From: Nonlabens marinus S1-08
GTDB taxonomy: Bacteria; Bacteroidota; Bacteroidia; Flavobacteriales; Flavobacteriaceae
Length of the DNA stretch: 64,000 nt
Reading direction: 5' to 3'
Assembly (NCBI RefSeq): GCF_000831385.1
Contig: NZ_AP014548.1
Coordinates: forward strand, 62,001 to 126,000
This document shows positions 44,812 to 54,682 of the stretch, one piece after another. The notes beneath the pieces were generated by a model. It had not been told where the DNA came from. It was given only the letters and a program-made list of their open reading frames with translations, and ran no database searches. Numbering within the stretch: position 1 is the stretch's first letter; the number at the start of each line of letters is the position of its first letter. The position numbers and the translations under genes were made by a program.

Positions 44812-46070
44812 GTTTTCTGCTTTTTCTTTTTAGCCGCTGGGAATAATACGTTATTAAGGATCAAGCGATATCCTGGGGAATTGGGGTGCAAACTTAGTTC
44901 CGTTGGTGGGTCACCTACGCGATGCTGGTAATCTTCTGGATCATGGCCTCCATAAAAGGTGAAGAAGCCTTTGCCGCGTATACCGTGAATGTATCTTGCT
45001 TCCTGATTGGATTTATTTTCACCTAATACCAATACATTTTTCTTAACCTCTTCTCGATCATAGCTGGTGGTTTGCCCCATAAAACCCTTGACCAGGCTGG
45101 TGTGATTTTGATTGAGCATGGTAGGTATTGGGTCCCACTTAGCGCTAAAGTCCATTAAGGAGAAGTAATCTCGCTCTTTATCAATCCTGCGTTTAGCAGT
45201 CATATCAATGGAACTGAATTCGTATACCATAGGTGAACGTTCGAGTTGGAAATCAGTGAACGCAAAAGTTTTAGAGTAATCAATTTTGTTTTGGTAGTCC
45301 GCCTCTGATGGGTCGCCGTCAAACATGGTTTCCGCAATATCAATACCTTCTGCCGCAAGGGCAATGTCAAAACTGTCTGTAGCGCTGCACATAGCAAACA
45401 TAAACCCACCGCCAACTACATAATCCCGTATTTTCAACGCCACTGCTCGCTTCTCTTCACTGACTTTAGAGAATCCTAATTCATTTGCAAGGGCTTCTGC
45501 ATTTTGTTTCTCCTCAATATACCAAGGTGCGGTACGGTAACTACGATAAAATTTACCGTATTGACCTGTAAAATCTTCATGGTGCAAGTGCAACCAGTCG
45601 TAGAGCAACAATTCATCTGCCAAAACTTCGGTGTCATACACTTTCTCATAAGGAATCTCGGCATACGTCAGCACCATGGTAACCGCATCATCCCAAGGCG
45701 CTTTACCTGTGGGGGTGTAGACTGCAATCTTAGGTGCTTTTTCTAAAAGAACCTCCTGCATGTTTTGTGAAGGGCTGGCAATAAATTCTAGAAGTGAAGA
45801 AACCTCGCCTTCTGACATGGGTTCGAAGGAAACCCCTCTTACAACAAGTTCTTTTTTGAACTCTTCAGTCTCAGGAATTAAGAAAGATCCACCGCGATAA
45901 TTGAGTAACCACTTGACTTTAGTGCCCTTTGCAAGAAGCCAATAAGAAATTCCGTACGCTTTTAGGTGATCCGTTTGAGTTTCAGCGTCCATGGGTACCA
46001 GTAAATACTGACTCAGGGCTGCTTGACCAAACATCAAAAAACTAAAAACAAGGAATAAGCGAGACATCAA
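44808..46070 (-). CDS. Conserved secreted Bacteroidetes protein
   Basis: 420 residues with signal peptide (MSRLFLVFSFLMFGQAALSQ). Stretches such as LLNYRGGSFLIP, GGGFMFAMCSATDSFDIALAAEG and HGIRGKGFFTFYGGHDPEDYQHRVGDPP belong to a conserved Bacteroidetes family that databases commonly label asparagine synthetase B. No glutaminase Cys or PP-loop motif is visible, so that label is doubtful. The GGGF...MCSATDS part resembles a gatase-like/DUF4159 fold. The role is unknown. It overlaps the exonuclease gene end by four bases (convergent). Confidence 0.7.
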   Translation of the reverse strand: MMSRLFLVFSFLMFGQAALSQYLLVPMDAETQTDHLKAYGISYWLLAKGTKVKWLLNYRGGSFLIPETEEFKKELVVRGVSFEPMSEGEVSSLLEFIASPSQNMQEVLLEKAPKIAVYTPTGKAPWDDAVTMVLTYAEIPYEKVYDTEVLADELLLYDWLHLHHEDFTGQYGKFYRSYRTAPWYIEEKQNAEALANELGFSKVSEEKRAVALKIRDYVVGGGFMFAMCSATDSFDIALAAEGIDIAETMFDGDPSEADYQNKIDYSKTFAFTDFQLERSPMVYEFSSIDMTAKRRIDKERDYFSLMDFSAKWDPIPTMLNQNHTSLVKGFMGQTTSYDREEVKKNVLVLGENKSNQEARYIHGIRGKGFFTFYGGHDPEDYQHRVGDPPTELSLHPNSPGYRLILNNVLFPAAKKKKQKT

Positions 46071-46203
46071 AATGATCTACTGTTGTTAACTCTAGTGTTT
46101 TGTAGGAGCGGTGAGCGGTATTTCGCTTTCGCGAAAGCGAACTTCTCCACCTACAGCAATATACAATTATGAAAAGCTATTCGCAATTTTCTTGCCAGTT
46201 CCC

Positions 46204-47763
46204 CTAAAATGCAAGGCCATCATCATCCTCACTTTTAGGGCCATCAAAAGCGTCGTTAGGATTTCCAAAACGAGGCGCTGGAAATTCTGGCTTCATGGTA
46301 TCGTCGTTTGCGGCATTCATCTTAGAGCCAAATTCCTGTGGGGTACTGAAAAACTGATCTAGATTATCAAATTTACCGAATTGACCCAAGAACTTCAATC
46401 TAATGGAGTCTGTCGCACCGTTCCGGTGTTTTGCCACGATAAATTCTGCCTGATCCTTAGTAGGAGTTCGATCGTCATCATCCCATTCTTCCAGGTTGTA
46501 GTATTCTGGACGATAAATGAAGGAAACAATATCTGCATCCTGCTCGATTGCTCCAGATTCCCTAAGGTCAGAAAGCAAGGGACGCTTGCTGCCACCACGA
46601 GTTTCAACTGCACGCGACAACTGGGATAGTGCAATCACGGGCACCTCCAATTCTTTAGCTAATGCTTTCAAGTTACGAGAGATGGTGGAAATTTCTTGTT
46701 CGCGATTTCCACCTTTAGCATTCGTTTGAGCGGTCATTAACTGCAAATAATCAATCATGATGAGCTTAATACCATGTTGCGACGCCAGCCTTCTACACTT
46801 TGCTCTAAGGTCAAAAATAGAGAGTGATGGAGTATCGTCGATAAAAATTGGAGCTCGCTCTAGGTCTTTTACTTTAACATTGAGTTGTTCCCACTCGTGA
46901 GGTTCGAGTTTACCCGTACGCAATTTCTCTGAAGACAAACCAGTTTCTGATGATATTAAACGGGTAATCAACTGTACACTGCTCATCTCTAGTGAGAAGA
47001 ATGCCACTGGGATGTTGCTTCCTACTGCTATATTACGTGCCATGGACAATGTAAATGCTGTTTTACCCATACCTGGACGAGCCGCAACGATAATTAAATC
47101 ACTAGGCTGCCATCCACTGGTCAAACGATCCAGATCTGTAAAACCAGTAGGGATTCCACTAAGACCATCGCGGTTTGCAATTTCTTCAATACGCTGTTTT
47201 GCCTGACGTACTAGGTCCATAGCAGTTTCTGTACTCTTACGTATGTTTCCTTGTGCTACCTCATATAGTTTTGATTCGGCCTTATCGAGTAGGTCAAAAA
47301 CATCGGTAGACTCTTCGTATGAATCATTAATAATCTCGGTAGAGATTTTAATCAAACTGCGCTGAATGAATTTTTGCAGAATGATGCGCGCGTGAAATTC
47401 AATATGCGCGGTTGAACTCACCATTTGGGACAATTGTACCAGATAATGATCCCCACCCACGGACTCTAACTTTTCATCCTTACGCAATTGAGCAGAAACG
47501 GTTAATAAATCCACTGGACTACCGCTTTTGAACAATTTATCAATGCTGTCAAAAATGGATTGATGTGCTTTGTGGTAAAAAGCATCAGGTGAAAGTAAGT
47601 CGATGACCTCATCAACTCCTTTACCATCAATCATTAACGCCCCTAATACAACCTTCTCAAGATCAACTGCTTGAGGTGGTATTTTCCCTTTTTCCAATGA
47701 GATCACTGGACTGTTTCCAGAAACTATTGAGACGCGTTCTTGTACTTTTTCCATAGAGATCAA
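46204..47763 (-). CDS. dnaB: Replicative DNA helicase
   Basis: 519 residues. The N-terminal DnaB domain (PPQAVDLEKVVLGALMIDGKGVDEVIDLL) is followed by the RecA-like helicase core with Walker A ARPGMGKTAF and Walker B LIMIDYLQLM, and ends with RNGATDSIRLKF. It unwinds DNA at the replication fork as a hexamer. No intein is present. The C-terminal acidic tail after residue 470 is variable. Confidence 0.97.
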   Translation of the reverse strand: MISMEKVQERVSIVSGNSPVISLEKGKIPPQAVDLEKVVLGALMIDGKGVDEVIDLLSPDAFYHKAHQSIFDSIDKLFKSGSPVDLLTVSAQLRKDEKLESVGGDHYLVQLSQMVSSTAHIEFHARIILQKFIQRSLIKISTEIINDSYEESTDVFDLLDKAESKLYEVAQGNIRKSTETAMDLVRQAKQRIEEIANRDGLSGIPTGFTDLDRLTSGWQPSDLIIVAARPGMGKTAFTLSMARNIAVGSNIPVAFFSLEMSSVQLITRLISSETGLSSEKLRTGKLEPHEWEQLNVKVKDLERAPIFIDDTPSLSIFDLRAKCRRLASQHGIKLIMIDYLQLMTAQTNAKGGNREQEISTISRNLKALAKELEVPVIALSQLSRAVETRGGSKRPLLSDLRESGAIEQDADIVSFIYRPEYYNLEEWDDDDRTPTKDQAEFIVAKHRNGATDSIRLKFLGQFGKFDNLDQFFSTPQEFGSKMNAANDDTMKPEFPAPRFGNPNDAFDGPKSEDDDGLAF

Positions 47764-47973
47764 AAGTAGTGGTTTGCTTTAGATTTTTAAGGTTTCCTTG
47801 TCTTATGGTAATCAACAATTACAACTTAAATTCAGTTTAAAACCTGTTAACAACCTATAAAGCTTTGAAGCTTCATCCGTTAGTACGCTGTTGCTGGTCG
47901 TAAGAATATTCTGTAAGAAATAATTAGAATGATTTGAATTGCGGATAACTTAGAAATCTCACTATTTGACAGA

Positions 47974-48002
47974 AAAAAACCAACCTAACGGCTGGTTTTT
48001 TT
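47974..48002 (-). terminator. Terminator after accA
   Basis: AAAAACCA and TGGTTTTT flank a short imperfect stem (ACC/GGC) and a TAAC loop. Read on the minus strand it follows the accA stop by about 20 bases and ends in a T run. It could work in both directions. Confidence 0.7.
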
Positions 48003-48024
48003 ATTATCGGCAAGGTTTAGATTC

Positions 48025-48993
48025 TTATCCTTTAAACACGCCCATATTGGCATATTTATCCATACGCTCCTCCACCAACTCCGTTGGGGTAAGATCTTTC
48101 AATTCTTGGTAGTTACGATCAATACATTTAGCTACTGAAACGAAAATCTCTTCGCGATTTCTATGCGCTCCACCTTCTGGCTCGTTGAGAATCTCGTCTA
48201 CCAGTTTCAATTTCTTCATATCCTTACTGGTCAGCTTCAAAGCTTCTGCAGCTTCTTCTTTGTGCTCCCAACTTCTCCATAATATTGAGGAACAAGATTC
48301 TGGAGAAATAACACTGTACCATGTATTTTCTAACATGACAACTCTATCTCCTACACCTATTCCTAAAGCTCCACCGCTGGCTCCTTCTCCTATAATCATC
48401 ACAATGATAGGCACCTTAAGGCGGGTCATTTCAAGAATATTACGAGCAATGGCTTCTCCCTGGCCGCGCTCCTCTGCTTCTAATCCTGGAAAGGCTCCTG
48501 GAGTATCGATGAGGGTAACCACAGGGATGCCAAATTTCTCTGCACTTTTCATCAAACGAAGCGCTTTGCGATATCCTTCAGGGTTTGACATACCAAAGTT
48601 GCGGTACTGTCTAGTCTTTGTATTGTATCCCTTTTGTTGTCCTATGAACATATAGGTTTGATCTCCTATCTTTCCTAGACCACCTATCATCGCTTTATCG
48701 TCCTTTACATTACGATCTCCATGCAGCTCAAGCCAGGTATCACCACAAATACTTTGGATATAATCTAAAGTATAAGGACGATCTGGATGGCGAGACATTT
48801 GGACTCTTTGCCAAGGTGTCAATTTGCTGTAAATATCCTTCCTAGTAGATTTCAATTTTTTCTCTAGTTGCTGAATGGTCTTGCTAACGTCCACGTCGTT
48901 TTCCACTCCTAGCTCTAGGGTTTGCTGGTATTTTTCTTCCAGTTCTTGTATAGGTAATTCGAATTCTAAGTATTCCATTGTGGGCATCTCCAT
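48025..48993 (-). CDS. accA: Acetyl-CoA carboxylase carboxyltransferase subunit alpha
   Basis: 322 residues, full length for Acc[20 protein letters not shown] at the start, [86 protein letters not shown] and the [16 protein letters not shown] end are all family hallmarks. With AccD it transfers carboxyl from carboxybiotin to acetyl-CoA, the first step of fatty acid synthesis. accD is not in the window. Confidence 0.97.
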   Translation of the reverse strand: MEMPTMEYLEFELPIQELEEKYQQTLELGVENDVDVSKTIQQLEKKLKSTRKDIYSKLTPWQRVQMSRHPDRPYTLDYIQSICGDTWLELHGDRNVKDDKAMIGGLGKIGDQTYMFIGQQKGYNTKTRQYRNFGMSNPEGYRKALRLMKSAEKFGIPVVTLIDTPGAFPGLEAEERGQGEAIARNILEMTRLKVPIIVMIIGEGASGGALGIGVGDRVVMLENTWYSVISPESCSSILWRSWEHKEEAAEALKLTSKDMKKLKLVDEILNEPEGGAHRNREEIFVSVAKCIDRNYQELKDLTPTELVEERMDKYANMGVFKG

Positions 48994-49121
48994 TTTGGGA
49001 TAAACAAATATAAGAAAACAAGACAGTGTGTGGTAGGCTTGTTAGTATCTAATATTAAGAATTGGGATATAGGGAATTCCGTTTTCGCGAAAGCGAACTC
49101 AACCTCAACCCATTGCAAGTG

Positions 49122-50048
49122 TTATGGATGCTTCTTTATAGCAAGTTTTTGACGCCTCGCGATCCTGTTTTTGACGATACCATTCGTAATGATAACTCCT
49201 ATTATGACTAGCGCACCTATATAGAATTGCGGCGTCATTTGCTCTGAATCTCCTAGTATAAGGAAGGCCAAGATAATACCATATACTGGCTCTAAGTTAA
49301 TGGTTAACATAATGGTGTAGGCACTTAAAAATTTCATCACTTTCACACTAGCGATAAATGCGTATGCGGTACAAACACTGGCCAAAACGCCTATCCACAG
49401 CCAGTCCGTACTAGAGAGTGCTGATGGCGGTGCAAAGTCTGAAGGGACGATTAAAAAGTAGATACTCAACAATCCTACACCACTAAGCAGCTCATAAAAA
49501 CTAATGGTAGACGGTGGGTGTTCTTTGGCCCATTTGACATTGATGATTGAAAATGTGGCGCTCAACAAAGCACTAATCAATCCCAGAATCATTCCCAGTA
49601 CATATTCCGTCTCTACTTGAAAAATGTAATACAAGGCACCTATTATGACGATTCCAAAAATCAATTCGTAGCCTACAAATTTTTTAGGAGTAAATAACGG
49701 CTCTAGTATGGCGGTAAAGAAAGCTCCAGTACTCATCATGGCTAGTGTTACCGACACATTACTCACTTTAATAGCTCCAAAAAAGGTCACCCAGTGAAGG
49801 GCGATCACGATGCCTGCGGCTACAAAACCTAAAATGCGTTTGCGTGGCAAAGCGTTGGATCCTGTGGGTTGCAAGGGAATCCCTCTAACTTTCATATAAA
49901 GTAATATCAAGACAACTGCCATTCCCATACGCCACCAGACAAGAGGCACACTATCAATACTAATAAGCGCTCCCAATACTGCGGTAAAACCCCAAATAAA
50001 AACAATAAAATGAAGATGTAGGTAATTGACTATTCTATCGTCGCGCAT
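49122..50048 (-). CDS. EamA/DMT-family membrane transporter
   Basis: 308 residues with ten predicted membrane helices in two EamA repeats (about 8-140 and 150-295). FIVFIWGFTAVLGALISIDSVPLVWWRM is a typical first helix pair, and TINLEPVYGIILAFLILGD is the second-repeat signature. It probably exports metabolites such as amino acids; the substrate is unknown. The start lies 14 bases inside the preceding permease gene, so the two are coupled, as is the upstream tgt. Confidence 0.88.
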   Translation of the reverse strand: MRDDRIVNYLHLHFIVFIWGFTAVLGALISIDSVPLVWWRMGMAVVLILLYMKVRGIPLQPTGSNALPRKRILGFVAAGIVIALHWVTFFGAIKVSNVSVTLAMMSTGAFFTAILEPLFTPKKFVGYELIFGIVIIGALYYIFQVETEYVLGMILGLISALLSATFSIINVKWAKEHPPSTISFYELLSGVGLLSIYFLIVPSDFAPPSALSSTDWLWIGVLASVCTAYAFIASVKVMKFLSAYTIMLTINLEPVYGIILAFLILGDSEQMTPQFYIGALVIIGVIITNGIVKNRIARRQKLAIKKHP

Positions 50049-51105
50049 TTCTCAATAAAAATAAAGCTACAATGGCAAAGAAAATATTAGGAGTCCATAC
50101 CGCGATCCATGGGGAGAAGGTGCTTTTCTCTGCAATTGTCCCAAATACCTTGTCAAGAAACATGTAGGACATTGCGATGACAATGCCTATGGCAAGATTC
50201 ACTCCCATACCACCTCGCTTTTTAACACTAGAAACCGCCACAGCTATGATCGTAAAAATAAAAGCACTGATAGGAATAGAGATGCGCTTGTACTTCTCCA
50301 CATAGTAGATGTTCATGTTAGCATTCCCTCGTTTTTCTTCTAGTGCGATGAAATCATTGAGGTCTGAATAGGATTTGGTTTCAGCAATGTAAGTGGTAGG
50401 TGTAAGTTCATCAATATCAAAATCGAGTACAGTATCGAGTCTGTTTTGAGTTTGTAGAATTTCACCATTTTCAGTGATGATGCGTTTTTTATATTGACTC
50501 AACACATAAACGCTATCCTCAAAACTGATGCGATTCGCATATATTTTGTACTTCAAAACGTTGTCCTCAAAATGCTCTAGTGTGAAGTCAAAACCTCGTT
50601 GACTGGAAGGCTGGTAATTGCTCACATAGACATAGTCATTGTCATTGATTTGCCGGAAAACGTTAGTAGTTTCTAGTTCGCTTCCTTTTTTAAAATACTT
50701 GTATTGATATTCATTGAATCCTGATGCCGCTGCTGGAACAAAGATGGTACTTAGCAGTAAAGCTAAACCGCAAATGATAGTTGCTCCTATAATATAGGGG
50801 CGCAAGAATCTATTGAAGGAAACACCTGAACTTAGGAAAGCGATGACCTCTGTATTGTTAGCCAACTTAGAGGTAAAAAACATGGTTGAAATAAACAGAA
50901 ATATAGGAAAGAGAAAATTGGTAAAATACATAGTAAAATCACCCAGGTATACCATTGTCTCAGACAACGGAACATCTTGACCCAGTATTTTTCCAATTTT
51001 TTCCGCAATGTGAACTGTTACCATGATAGGTAAGAACAGCATCAATAGCAGGAAGAAACTTCCTAAGTATCGCTTTAATATGTATTTATCCAGTATGCTT
51101 AGCAC
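50035..51105 (-). CDS. LptF/LptG-family (YjgP/YjgQ) permease
   Basis: 356 residues: LDKYILKRYLGSFFLLLMLFLPIMVTVH starts the first membrane helices, a beta-rich periplasmic domain spans about 125-260, and further helices (about 275-350) complete the YjgP/YjgQ architecture. It extracts lipopolysaccharide from the inner membrane with LptB2. It immediately follows tgt with no gap, the usual tgt-lptG order in Bacteroidetes. Confidence 0.9.
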   Translation of the reverse strand: MLSILDKYILKRYLGSFFLLLMLFLPIMVTVHIAEKIGKILGQDVPLSETMVYLGDFTMYFTNFLFPIFLFISTMFFTSKLANNTEVIAFLSSGVSFNRFLRPYIIGATIICGLALLLSTIFVPAAASGFNEYQYKYFKKGSELETTNVFRQINDNDYVYVSNYQPSSQRGFDFTLEHFEDNVLKYKIYANRISFEDSVYVLSQYKKRIITENGEILQTQNRLDTVLDFDIDELTPTTYIAETKSYSDLNDFIALEEKRGNANMNIYYVEKYKRISIPISAFIFTIIAVAVSSVKKRGGMGVNLAIGIVIAMSYMFLDKVFGTIAEKSTFSPWIAVWTPNIFFAIVALFLLRNARR

Positions 51106-52236
51106 CTACAGTCTATTATCCATTTGTTTGACCATTTGATCCTTCCAGGTTCTAAAATCTCCAGCCAGAATATGCTTGCGCGCTTCCCTCATCAACCACA
51201 GATAAAAAGCGAGATTGTGGATCGTACAAATTTGTCGGCCTAACATCTCATTAACTGTAAATAGATGTCTAACATAAGCCTTAGAATATTCCGTGTCCAC
51301 CCAGGCATATCCAGCTTCATCTAATGGACTGAAATCCATTTCCCACTTCTTATTTTTAATATTGATACTCCCATGAGTGGTAAATATCATACCGTTCCTA
51401 CCGTTTCTTGTAGGCATTACACAATCAAACATGTCTATACCCAGCGCTACATTTTCCAGTAGGTTGATGGGAGTTCCCACCCCCATTAAATAACGTGGTT
51501 TATCCTTAGGAAGTATAGCTGTCACCACTTCAGTCATTGCATACATCTCCTCTGCTGGTTCTCCAACTGACAATCCGCCGATGGCATTTGCATCCATGTC
51601 ACAGTTCGCTACAAATTCGGCACTTTGCTTTCTTAAATCAGTATAGGTACTTCCTTGAATAATTGGAAACAAGGTTTGCGTGAACCCGTACTTATCTGGA
51701 GTATTGTCAAAACGCTCGATACATCTTTTCAACCAGCGGTGAGTCATGTGCATGCTGCGTCGTGCATAATTAAACTCACAAGGATAAGGCGTGCACTCGT
51801 CAAAAGCCATAATGATGTCTGCACCAATGCTGCGCTGTATATCCATAGCACGCTCTGGAGTAAAGGTATGGTAGGACCCATCGATATGAGATTTGAACTT
51901 AACTCCTTCTTCCTTAATCTTGCGATTTGCACTTAAAGAATAAACTTGGTATCCGCCAGAATCAGTAAGTATAGGTCGATCCCAATTCATAAATTGGTGT
52001 AATCCGCCTGCTTTTTCCAGCACTTCCATTCCAGGTCTTAAGTAAAGATGGTAGGTGTTTGCCAGAATGATGTCTGGATTTACATCTTCTTTAAGTTCTC
52101 GTTGATGTACTCCTTTAACGGTACCCACGGTACCTACAGGCATAAATATAGGCGTCTCAATTGCGCCATGATCGGTATGCACAACGCCGGCTCTCGCTTG
52201 ACTGTTTGCATCTGTTTGTAAAAGGTCAAATTTCAT
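51106..52236 (-). CDS. tgt: Queuine tRNA-ribosyltransferase
   Basis: 376 residues from MKFDLLQTD; an ATG two codons earlier is equally possible. LANTYHLYLRPG, ILTDSGGYQVYSL, FPIIQGSTY, GGLSVGE, YLMGVGTP and the catalytic IDMFDCVMPTRNGRNG are all present. It exchanges guanine for preQ1 at position 34 of GUN-anticodon tRNAs. The C-terminal zinc site of E. coli Tgt (CxCxxC) is missing: the stretch reads DTEYSKAYVRHLF with no Cys. It is the first gene of the tgt-lptG-EamA operon. Confidence 0.95.
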   Translation of the reverse strand: MKFDLLQTDANSQARAGVVHTDHGAIETPIFMPVGTVGTVKGVHQRELKEDVNPDIILANTYHLYLRPGMEVLEKAGGLHQFMNWDRPILTDSGGYQVYSLSANRKIKEEGVKFKSHIDGSYHTFTPERAMDIQRSIGADIIMAFDECTPYPCEFNYARRSMHMTHRWLKRCIERFDNTPDKYGFTQTLFPIIQGSTYTDLRKQSAEFVANCDMDANAIGGLSVGEPAEEMYAMTEVVTAILPKDKPRYLMGVGTPINLLENVALGIDMFDCVMPTRNGRNGMIFTTHGSINIKNKKWEMDFSPLDEAGYAWVDTEYSKAYVRHLFTVNEMLGRQICTIHNLAFYLWLMREARKHILAGDFRTWKDQMVKQMDNRL

Positions 52237-52775
52237 TTTCATGCGGGACAAAGATAAGTTTCTAGTAGGAAGTTTAGAGAAGCTTATTGGTATTAAGTAT
52301 CTAGTACGAAGTAATAAGACTCAAGAATTATCTTGACATACAACTCGCTCGTCAATCGCTGCGCACTTGACTTACTGACAAACGACCTACGCCTTTTCAG
52401 CTGGGCTACTGATTTGCCAGTACTCGATTAATGATAAAAATAGATTTTAGTTATAACAGGGGCTTAAAAACCACTTTCGTATAGAAGTTCGATATCCAGA
52501 ACAGCAAACGTGAAAAAGTCATTAGTCTAAAGTCACGAGAGTTCCCGAAGGGAACACGAGCGTCACACGTCATTCCCCTTTCAAATTAAAGTTCGAGTTT
52601 GATTTTGATTTTGATTTTGATTTTGATTTTGATTTTGATTTTGATTTTGATTTTGATTTTGATTTTATCAAAGTTGTTCACAAAACCGTGTAAATCGTTA
52701 ATAAATCAAAATCTAGGTAAAAGCCATTGGCTTAGGAACTACTTACCTTTACAGCTACTAACAAATTTTCAAGAA
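52237..52775. other. Intergenic region between tgt and transketolase
   Basis: 540 bases without a protein gene. Holds a small hairpin GTTCCCGAAGGGAAC (52541-52555), the GATTTT microsatellite (52601-52666), and the divergent promoters of tgt and the transketolase pair. Confidence 0.7.
52601..52666. repeat. Hexanucleotide microsatellite (GATTTT)11
   Basis: Eleven perfect tandem copies of GATTTT, 110 bases upstream of the transketolase ATG. Read as protein they give an artificial Ile-Leu tract, so the longer open frame from 52599 is not the gene start. Confidence 0.95.
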
Positions 52776-53621
52776 ATGGCTGATATACAGCACTTAAAAG
52801 ATTTAGTCTCGCAGGTACGCCGCGACATCGTTCGTCAAGTACATGCCGTCAACAGTGGTCACCCAGGAGGTTCCTTAGGTTGTACCGAGTTTATTGTTGC
52901 TCTCTACAATGAGATCATGGATCACGATCCTTCCTTTCAAATGGATGGAAAAAATCAAGACCTGTTCTTCTTATCCAATGGTCACATTTCTCCCGTGTTC
53001 TATAGCGTTTTGGCACATGCCGGCTATTTTCCAAAGGAAGAATTGAATACCTTCCGTAAACTGAATTCCAGATTACAAGGCCACCCAACTACTCATGAAG
53101 GACTCCCTGGAGTACGAATTGCAAGTGGTTCTCTAGGTCAGGGAATGAGTGTGGGAATAGGCGCAGCGCTTACTAAAAAGCTGAATGGCGATGACAAAAC
53201 TGTTTTTACCCTTCACGGTGATGGTGAATTGCAAGAAGGTCAGATCTGGGAAGCTGCAATGTATGCTAGCGCAAACCACGTGGACAATCTTATCGCGACT
53301 ATCGATGTAAACGGTCAGCAGATTGATGGTAGTACAGACACCGTACTCACATTGGGCGACCTCCGTAAAAAGTTTGAAGCTTTTGGCTGGAATGTAGTTA
53401 CCGTAAGTAAAGGAAATGACATGGAATCTGTTATTGCAGGAATTAAGGAGGCTATCTCGCTTTCGCGAAAGCGAACTCCTATATGCATTCTGCTACATAC
53501 TGTGATGGGACATGGAGTAGACTTTATGATGGGCTCACACGAGTGGCACGGTATCGCGCCTAACGATGAGCAACTTGCGGAAGCACTGAAGCAAAACCCT
53601 GAAACACTGGGCGACTATTAA
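52776..53621 (+). CDS. Transketolase, N-terminal subunit
   Basis: 281 residues from MADIQHLKDL. It carries the ThDP pyrophosphate-binding half: NSGHPGGSLGCTEF, GSLGQGMSVGIGAAL, and GDGELQEGQIWEAAMYASAN with the metal-binding Asp/Asn. Together with the next gene it forms a two-polypeptide transketolase that moves two-carbon ketol units in the pentose phosphate pathway. A palindrome copy (53458-53473) encodes Leu-Ser-Arg-Lys-Arg in the linker after the domain core. Confidence 0.94.
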   Translation: MADIQHLKDLVSQVRRDIVRQVHAVNSGHPGGSLGCTEFIVALYNEIMDHDPSFQMDGKNQDLFFLSNGHISPVFYSVLAHAGYFPKEELNTFRKLNSRLQGHPTTHEGLPGVRIASGSLGQGMSVGIGAALTKKLNGDDKTVFTLHGDGELQEGQIWEAAMYASANHVDNLIATIDVNGQQIDGSTDTVLTLGDLRKKFEAFGWNVVTVSKGNDMESVIAGIKEAISLSRKRTPICILLHTVMGHGVDFMMGSHEWHGIAPNDEQLAEALKQNPETLGDY

Positions 53622-53654
53622 TCAAAAAACGACCGTGAATCACGGGACGCATTT

Positions 53655-54611
53655 ATGAAGACATATACAAATACAGGAAATAAGGACACAAGATCAGGAT
53701 TCGGCGCTGGACTGGAAGAATTGGGAAACAGCAATGAAAATGTAGTAGCACTTTGTGCTGACCTCACAGGCTCTCTAAAAATGAACGCGTTTGCTGACGC
53801 ACATCCAGATCGGTTTTTTCAAGTAGGAATTGCGGAGGCTAACATGATGAGTATAGCAGCTGGAATGACCATAGGAGGAAAAATTCCTTTTACAGGAACT
53901 TTTGCAAACTTCTCAACGGGTCGTGTTTACGACCAGATTAGACAAAGCATCGCTTACTCTGATAAAAACGTGAAGATTTGCGCTTCGCACTCTGGATTGA
54001 CGCTGGGAGAAGATGGAGCAACCCACCAGATCCTAGAAGATATTGGGTTAATGAAAATGTTGCCAGGAATGACAGTGATCAACACTTGTGATTTCAACCA
54101 GACTAAAGCAGCAACTCTAGCTATTGCAGACCATCACGGGCCAGTATACTTGAGATTTGGCCGTCCTAAGGTGGCGAACTTCACTCCTGAGAACGGAGAG
54201 TTCAAAATTGGTAAGGCCGTGATTTTAACTGAAGGTACAGACGTTACGATTGTAGCGACAGGACACTTAGTCTGGGAAGCACTAGAAGCTGCGAAAGCCT
54301 TAAATGAAAAAGGAATCAGTGCAGAGGTCATCAACATCCACACCATCAAGCCTCTTGATGAGGAAGCGATTATTAATTCTGTAAAGAAAACAGGCTGTAT
54401 CGTAACTGCGGAAGAGCATAACTATATGGGTGGACTAGGAGAAAGTGTCGCTAGAACATTAGCGCAACACACGCCTACCCCACAAGAGTTTGTAGCTACT
54501 CAAGACACCTTTGGTGAGAGTGGAACTCCAGAGCAGTTGCTAGAGAAATATGGTTTAAATGCTGAAAACATTACCTTGAAAGCTGAAGCAGTTATCAAGC
54601 GTAAGAAATAA
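53655..54611 (+). CDS. Transketolase, C-terminal subunit
   Basis: 318 residues with the pyrimidine-binding domain (ALCADLTGSLKMNAFADAHPDRFFQVGIAEANMMSIAAGM, the catalytic Glu in IAEAN) and the C-terminal domain (DVTIVATGHLVWEALEAAKAL). It begins 33 bases after the N-terminal subunit and is certainly co-transcribed. A strong bidirectional terminator follows. Confidence 0.94.
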   Translation: MKTYTNTGNKDTRSGFGAGLEELGNSNENVVALCADLTGSLKMNAFADAHPDRFFQVGIAEANMMSIAAGMTIGGKIPFTGTFANFSTGRVYDQIRQSIAYSDKNVKICASHSGLTLGEDGATHQILEDIGLMKMLPGMTVINTCDFNQTKAATLAIADHHGPVYLRFGRPKVANFTPENGEFKIGKAVILTEGTDVTIVATGHLVWEALEAAKALNEKGISAEVINIHTIKPLDEEAIINSVKKTGCIVTAEEHNYMGGLGESVARTLAQHTPTPQEFVATQDTFGESGTPEQLLEKYGLNAENITLKAEAVIKRKK

Positions 54612-54632
54612 GTATTAAAAAATACTCATAAA

Positions 54633-54664
54633 AAATGCCTGCTATTGATAGCAGGCATTTTTTT
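54633..54664. terminator. Bidirectional terminator between transketolase and FKBP genes
   Basis: AAATGCCTGCTAT and ATAGCAGGCATTT form a perfect 13-bp stem with a two-base loop. Flanking A and T runs let it end transcription from both sides. Confidence 0.92.
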
Positions 54665-54682
54665 GTTTTGTAAACGGATAAT

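Noticed and set aside
52599..52775. N-terminal Ile-Leu extension of transketolase
   Set aside because: It translates the GATTTT microsatellite; the family start MADIQHLKDL is at 52776.
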